DNA of 64,000 nucleotides from Lactobacillus sp. (lineage in GTDB: Bacteria > Bacillota > Bacilli > Lactobacillales > Lactobacillaceae), in NCBI RefSeq assembly GCF_014803895.1, contig NZ_JAAVAU010000010.1, positions 26,420-90,419 of the forward strand. Direction: 5' to 3'. The notes under the pieces were generated by a model, which saw only the letters and a program-made list of their open reading frames with translations, did no database searches and was not told the DNA's origin. Numbering within the stretch: the stretch's first letter is position 1; each line of letters begins with the position of its first letter. Shown one piece after another: positions 60,259 to 64,000 of this stretch. Made by a program: the position numbers and the translations under genes.

Positions 60259-60769
60259 AAGTGGGAAATAAGGATGTAAAATCAATTTTTTATAAAGAAA
60301 ATGAAGTATTGCAAGTCTATAAAGGCGATAAACTGATATGGTATAAATATTTTCCACGGGGATACGAAATTTTGATAGACGTTAATGGTCCTAAGGATGG
60401 AGATACTACATATGCAGAATTTTTGTCCGATGATGAAAATCGTCCGAAAAGTCTAATCGGAATCCATTTGGCTACCCAAACTTCAAAGCTATTAAATCCA
60501 AAAGGTTATGTTACTTACTCATATAAGAGGCCTAACCAATCCTGGAAAAACCATACTGCCAAAATTCCTATAGACTTAATACAAAAAAAGTCGTATGAGC
60601 AATATGAACAAAAAGAACAGCATTTTTTTCTATTAGTCCTGATATAATAATTAACGCTTTTAGTTCGGGGATGTACGGCAGTGATGATAATTTGATCACT
60701 GCTACGGATGATTGGGATGGAAGTGAAGCAATCCGTGCAGGATATCAAGTTAAATTAACAGTTATTTAG
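60252..60769 (+). CDS. Baseplate-accessory paralogue 3, interrupted at a T7 tract
   Basis: N-terminus KVGNKDVKSIFYKENEVLQ aligns with the two genes before. In frame it ends at 60647 (131 aa). The T-run at 60623-60629 is read CAT TTT TTT and is a perfect U-UUU-UUU slippery heptamer. A -1 shift there continues as SISPDIIINAFSSGMYGSD to TAG at 60769, about 172 residues. So the full product may need programmed or polymerase slippage, or the gene may be switched off by tract length. Confidence 0.55.
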
Positions 60770-60811
60770 GCACTTAGTGTGCTTTTTATTTTGCAATGAA
60801 AGGATAAAAAA

Positions 60812-61459
60812 ATGAACGAAGAAGATAAGAATACCGAAGTAGTACAAGATACTACTCCACAAACCGAAAATAATGAAGAAGGAGTTCAACAAGCAACTAC
60901 GCCTTCTGTAACCGCTGATGATGGAACACAAACTTCTACTTCTGTAGAAGAAAAACAAGATAACACAGCCAAACCAACTAATTCACTACATCAGTACTAC
61001 TGGTCTACTGATGATATGCCATTTGAACCTGTTTGGGTACCATTTGAGTTAGATCACAGCTTATACCCTTTGGTTGCTACAGCCCCAGATCCATCAATCA
61101 AACAAGGAAAATTTGATTGGGCTAAAAATATATGGGTAGATGTGGATAATCAATCCACTGGTCAAAAAGTAGCCACTCTAACCGCAAGTGTTAAAGACAT
61201 TGCCGAGAACGTAAAAACTTTAAAAGCTGATCACGATGAAAGTGTTAAAGCTGATAAGCAAAATCAAGTACAAATGCAAGCTATGCAAAAAATGTTGGCA
61301 AACTCTAATGCCATGGCGGGTCAAATTTCAGGACAAATGGCACAGTTTGGCACCGCGATTACGGAGCTGACCAATGCGGTCAATAAAATTAATTCCGCTC
61401 AAGAAACTCCTGACTCAGATACTACCAGCAATAATACTGAAAAGGTGGGTGATAAGTAA
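60812..61459 (+). CDS. Minor structural protein, acidic disordered N-terminus and coiled coil
   Basis: 215 residues. The first ~60 are Thr/Gln/Glu-rich and probably disordered. The middle has YYWSTDDMPFEPVWVPFELDHSLYPLVATAPDPS. The C-terminal half is a long helix. Found near the end of the tail module; exact role unknown. Ribosome site GAAAGGA. Confidence 0.65.
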   Translation: MNEEDKNTEVVQDTTPQTENNEEGVQQATTPSVTADDGTQTSTSVEEKQDNTAKPTNSLHQYYWSTDDMPFEPVWVPFELDHSLYPLVATAPDPSIKQGKFDWAKNIWVDVDNQSTGQKVATLTASVKDIAENVKTLKADHDESVKADKQNQVQMQAMQKMLANSNAMAGQISGQMAQFGTAITELTNAVNKINSAQETPDSDTTSNNTEKVGDK

Positions 61460-61638
61460 TGCTAAGCTTTAATTTTAATTTCACACCTATCGACATGGTA
61501 CCTACTTATAAGCAAGAGTTTGACTTAGGGTGGATTACTAGGGAAACCGTAAAAAGCTACGTTGATACTTTACACATCATCAACAAAGAAGACTATAAGA
61601 CAATCACAGGCGAGGCTTATGAAGCGACTCAAGCATAA
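61459..61638 (+). CDS. XkdX-like small phage protein
   Basis: 59 residues (FDLGWITRETVKSYVDTLHIINKEDYKTITGEAY). The pattern of the XkdX family, small proteins encoded just before the lysis cassette in many Firmicutes phages. Overlaps the previous gene by one base. Confidence 0.75.
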   Translation: MLSFNFNFTPIDMVPTYKQEFDLGWITRETVKSYVDTLHIINKEDYKTITGEAYEATQA

Positions 61639-61996
61639 TCTGATTTACATCTTTATAGGACTATTAGCCATCTGGCGCGGAACTGTTTTTCTAACTGAAA
61701 GGCAGTTCTTTTTTTATCCACCACAGGTTAAGACGGTGATGAACTCACCAATTTTTGACAGTCTAATTGTACTGTCAGGGGTATCACTTATCGTTTACAC
61801 ACTCTCAAAGAGTAAAAATAACAAGTTGCTAGGCATTTTGCTTGGCGCAATTGTCGGTCTTTTTACTATCGTGACTATCTTAGAGTGGGAACACTTGAGT
61901 TTTGCTGGCAAACTTGACTGGGCACAAAACGTGGGTAGTAATTTATTTGTTATCGGCATCACTATGTGGACTGCCTTTGAGTGGTACAAGCGCTAG
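61619..61996 (+). CDS. Four-span membrane protein of the lysis cassette
   Basis: 125 residues from the ATG at 61619, with AGGCGAGG upstream; the longer frame from 61562 is not needed. Four hydrophobic segments (LIYIFIGLLAIW, FDSLIVLSGVSLIVY, LLGILLGAIVGLFTIVTI, LFVIGITMWTAF). May be a holin, antiholin or inner-membrane accessory. Overlaps XkdX by 20 bases. Confidence 0.6.
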   Translation: MKRLKHNLIYIFIGLLAIWRGTVFLTERQFFFYPPQVKTVMNSPIFDSLIVLSGVSLIVYTLSKSKNNKLLGILLGAIVGLFTIVTILEWEHLSFAGKLDWAQNVGSNLFVIGITMWTAFEWYKR

Positions 61997-62007
61997 GTGG
62001 TGGTCAG

Positions 62008-62220
62008 GTGCATTCTGGAGACGTATGGGGGATCATTGCGGCAATTTTATCTAGTGTCCTGACCTTTTACTTAAATAATAAATCTCTAAATCAAGGGGAT
62101 AAAAAGAGCGACCGAGACTATATAAAAGAAGAAAATAGGCGACTCAATCGTGAGAACGAAAAGTTGACCAAAGAAAACGAAAAATTGAGAAAGGAATTTT
62201 ATCATGACAAAATGGACTGA
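62008..62220 (+). CDS. Small membrane protein with C-terminal coiled coil
   Basis: 70 residues from GTG 62008, with AGGTGGTGG upstream. One membrane helix (VWGIIAAILSSVLTFYL) and a charged coiled coil (EENRRLNRENEKLTKENEKLRKE). Class III-holin-like or spanin-like topologies are possible; function unknown. Overlaps the LLH holin start. Confidence 0.6.
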   Translation: MHSGDVWGIIAAILSSVLTFYLNNKSLNQGDKKSDRDYIKEENRRLNRENEKLTKENEKLRKEFYHDKMD

Positions 62221-62632
62221 TTTAATCTTAGCCGTCGCTTCAATTGTGGCGGTGCTGGTGGTTTGGGACTATCTTAGACGTAAAACCGAAATTGAAAGTA
62301 AAGCTATCAAGGGCGATCTTGTGGCCAAGGCTGAAAAAATCATTGCACAAGCAGCACTTCCAATCGTGTATCAAGCTGAAAAACGTGGCGGTACTGGTGA
62401 TGATAAGCTAATGTATGCGATTAACGGCTTGATTGAATTGCTTGATCTTGCACACTTACCACACCCATCACAAGCTTATGTACAGGGTGAGATTGAAAAA
62501 AGTGTTGCAATCATGGAGCAAACGCAAGGTATCGTTGACACTGTTGACGGTGCTAAGAAAGCAGAAACAACACCCATCGTGACTGCTAAGACTGTTACAC
62601 CAATTGAAGTAAAGAAAGTAGATGATAAGTAA
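62204..62632 (+). CDS. LLH-family phage holin
   Basis: 142 residues. One N-terminal membrane helix (LILAVASIVAVLVVWDYL), then a helical cytosolic domain (VAKAEKIIAQAALPIVYQAEKRGGTGDDKLMYAINGLIELL), the pattern of LLH-family holins of Lactobacillus phages. It is directly before the lysin, which it lets through the membrane. One-base overlap with lysin. Confidence 0.85.
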   Translation: MTKWTDLILAVASIVAVLVVWDYLRRKTEIESKAIKGDLVAKAEKIIAQAALPIVYQAEKRGGTGDDKLMYAINGLIELLDLAHLPHPSQAYVQGEIEKSVAIMEQTQGIVDTVDGAKKAETTPIVTAKTVTPIEVKKVDDK

Positions 62633-63474
62633 TGCTAAAAATGGTAGATGTTTATAGTGAGTCACCATCAAGCTATGCAACTCAAACGGGCGTTGATGTC
62701 ACTATGGTTAAAGCTACGCAAGGGACTAGCTATGTAAATCCTCACTGCGATAGAGACTATCAAGCAGCTAAAAAAGCTGGTAAACTATTAGGCTTTTATC
62801 ACTATTGCAGCGGTGGTAGTCCTGTAAAAGAAGCGGAATACTTTTATAAAAATACTAAAAATTATGTTGGTGAAGCTGTACCAGCTGTTGACTGGGAGGA
62901 ATATCAGAATAGTAGTTGGGGGGATACCAGCTATGTGAGAAAATTTGTAGATCGTTACCACGAGCTCTCAGGAGTGTGGCCACTAATCTATGTACAGCAG
63001 TCTTCAATCAGTCAGGTAGCAAACTGCGCTAAAGATTGTGGCTTGTGGGTAGCATGGTACGCTTCAATGAATTGGAAGAGCTGGACTCTACCGAATGCTA
63101 ACTTCTCAATTAATCCATGGTCTACTTACACCATTTGGCAATTCACTGGAGATAACATGGATAGAAATATAGTCAACACCACTCATGAGGGCTGGAAGAA
63201 ATTCGCACAAGGTGATAAAGCTACTACTAAGAAAAAAACTACTTGGGTTAAAAAATCCGGTACTTTTACACTCGGTCAAGATTTAAATATCCACACCAAG
63301 CCACAGATTGACGCTCCTTCAATTGCCAAACTCTCTAAGGGGAGCGTAGTAAAGTATGATGCCACCTTACAAGGACCGCTAAGATTATGGCTAAGACAGC
63401 CTAGAAGCAACGGAACTTATGGCTATATGGTAGGCAAAGACAAATACGGGAAAAGCCTGGGAAAATTTGATTAA
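62632..63474 (+). CDS. Endolysin: GH25 muramidase with C-terminal SH3-like domain
   Basis: 280 residues. The GH25 domain (about 1-190) has the conserved Asp near the N-terminus (MVDVYS), VKATQGTSYVNP, GFYHYCSGG, the catalytic acidic pair in PAVDWEEY, and TIWQFTGDNMDRN. After a Lys/Thr linker, an SH3-type wall-binding domain (about 210-280; TLGQDLNIHTKPQIDAPSIAKLSKGSVV). No signal peptide, so it depends on the holin. Confidence 0.95.
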   Translation: MLKMVDVYSESPSSYATQTGVDVTMVKATQGTSYVNPHCDRDYQAAKKAGKLLGFYHYCSGGSPVKEAEYFYKNTKNYVGEAVPAVDWEEYQNSSWGDTSYVRKFVDRYHELSGVWPLIYVQQSSISQVANCAKDCGLWVAWYASMNWKSWTLPNANFSINPWSTYTIWQFTGDNMDRNIVNTTHEGWKKFAQGDKATTKKKTTWVKKSGTFTLGQDLNIHTKPQIDAPSIAKLSKGSVVKYDATLQGPLRLWLRQPRSNGTYGYMVGKDKYGKSLGKFD

Positions 63475-63533
63475 GTGTGATATGCTTGTATTGTAATATG
63501 TTAACGTCTGAGTATAAATTTGCTTAGACAAAG

Positions 63534-63571
63534 AAAGCCGCTCGGGAGTTACTTCTGGGCGGTCTTTTTTT
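63534..63571 (+). terminator. Terminator after the lysin gene
   Basis: GCCGC and GCGGT at the base of an imperfect hairpin, followed by TTTTTTT. Ends the late transcript before the attachment site. Confidence 0.8.
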
Positions 63572-63573
63572 GC

Positions 63574-63593
63574 TGATGCACACTTGATGCACA
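63574..63593. repeat. Paired TGATGCACA repeats, right end (integrase arm-type sites)
   Basis: Exact copies at 63574-63582 and 63585-63593, 11 bases apart, same orientation as the left pair. In the excised circle both pairs would flank attP. Confidence 0.65.
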
Positions 63594-63687
63594 TAAGTAA
63601 TATTTTTGACAATATGGTGAAAGGACTTCGTTGATATATCAATGGTTTATTAAATTTTTGCTATTCATTTTGCGTATAGAAGCATAC

Positions 63688-63697
63688 AGACAAGGTA
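63688..63697. repeat. Candidate attR core (AGACAAGGTA)
   Basis: Exact match to 22140-22149. About 95 bases outside the right arm-type pair, mirroring the left end. Short, so tentative. Confidence 0.35.
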
Positions 63698-63763
63698 ATT
63701 TTAATTACTTTATTAGTCAACTATACTAATTATCGAAAGTTAAAAAAGAAATCAAAAAAGTTC

Positions 63764-63794
63764 TTGACCTGGAGTGAACTCCAAGGAATAGGAT
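63764..63794 (+). promoter_or_regulatory. MerR-family-type promoter of the dehydrogenase
   Basis: -35 TTGACC (63764-63769) and -10 TAGGAT (63789-63794) are 19 bases apart. Between them is the palindrome TGGAGT-GA-ACTCCA (63770-63783). A long spacer with a palindrome inside is the hallmark of MerR-family activation. The sequence is close to the AdhR/MerR consensus for aldehyde-responsive genes. Confidence 0.8.
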
Positions 63795-63812
63795 ATATTT
63801 GATTAAAAATAA

Positions 63813-64000
<188 letters not shown>

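Overview
The window is low-GC Firmicutes DNA. Gene order, protein sequences and phage type fit a Lactobacillus of the gasseri/johnsonii group; this placement is from memory of the families, not from a database search. Three parts are visible: a host segment (1 to about 22.1 kb), one apparently complete temperate siphovirus prophage (about 22.14 to 63.70 kb), and the start of host sequence again (63.7 to 64.0 kb).

Host segment. The first operon-like run is fhs (cut by the window edge), lspA, rluD, and a carA-carB pair. Both Car proteins are full length but have lost the residues needed for catalysis. Convergent to them is rqcH (ribosome quality control). Then come an LtrA-type membrane protein, a DegV/FakB fatty-acid-binding protein, a small cytochrome b5-fold protein, the KtrA-KtrB potassium uptake pair, an unrecognised 402-aa protein, a YbjQ-type protein and an amidohydrolase. 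Next is a sulfur amino acid operon on the minus strand: a PLP trans-sulfuration enzyme, then permease, ATPase and binding protein of a polar amino acid importer. Its leader encodes an unannotated 34-aa peptide with three consecutive Cys codons. The same RNA can form either a terminator or a 17-bp antiterminator, which looks like classical ribosome-mediated attenuation responding to cysteine. A RibD-C reductase and a carboxymuconolactone-decarboxylase/cupin fusion complete the left host part.

Prophage. Order: tyrosine integrase (-), two candidate small RNAs (+), a secreted protein (-), an S24-type repressor lacking its catalytic Lys (-), an operator region, Cro, a replication initiation-type protein and small early genes, Gp157, an ATPase, a helicase, a DUF669 protein, a D5-type primase/helicase, an iteron-rich origin candidate, small unknown genes, VRR-NUC, an ArpU-type late regulator, and a late promoter with helically phased repeats. 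The late genes follow: HNH, a putative cos site, TerS, a DNA methyltransferase, TerL, portal, ClpP-type protease, HK97-type capsid, connectors, major tail protein, tail chaperones, a 2255-aa tape measure with two wall-degrading domains, Dit, Tal, BppU, three tandem paralogues each carrying a 7-nt homopolymer, XkdX-type protein, small membrane proteins, LLH holin and a GH25 lysin. Paired TGATGCACA repeats near both ends look like integrase arm sites.

Right host segment. A short-chain dehydrogenase begins at 63828 and runs off the window. Its promoter has a 19-bp spacer and the palindrome typical of MerR-family control. The prophage probably sits in the intergenic space between the cupin-fusion gene and this dehydrogenase.
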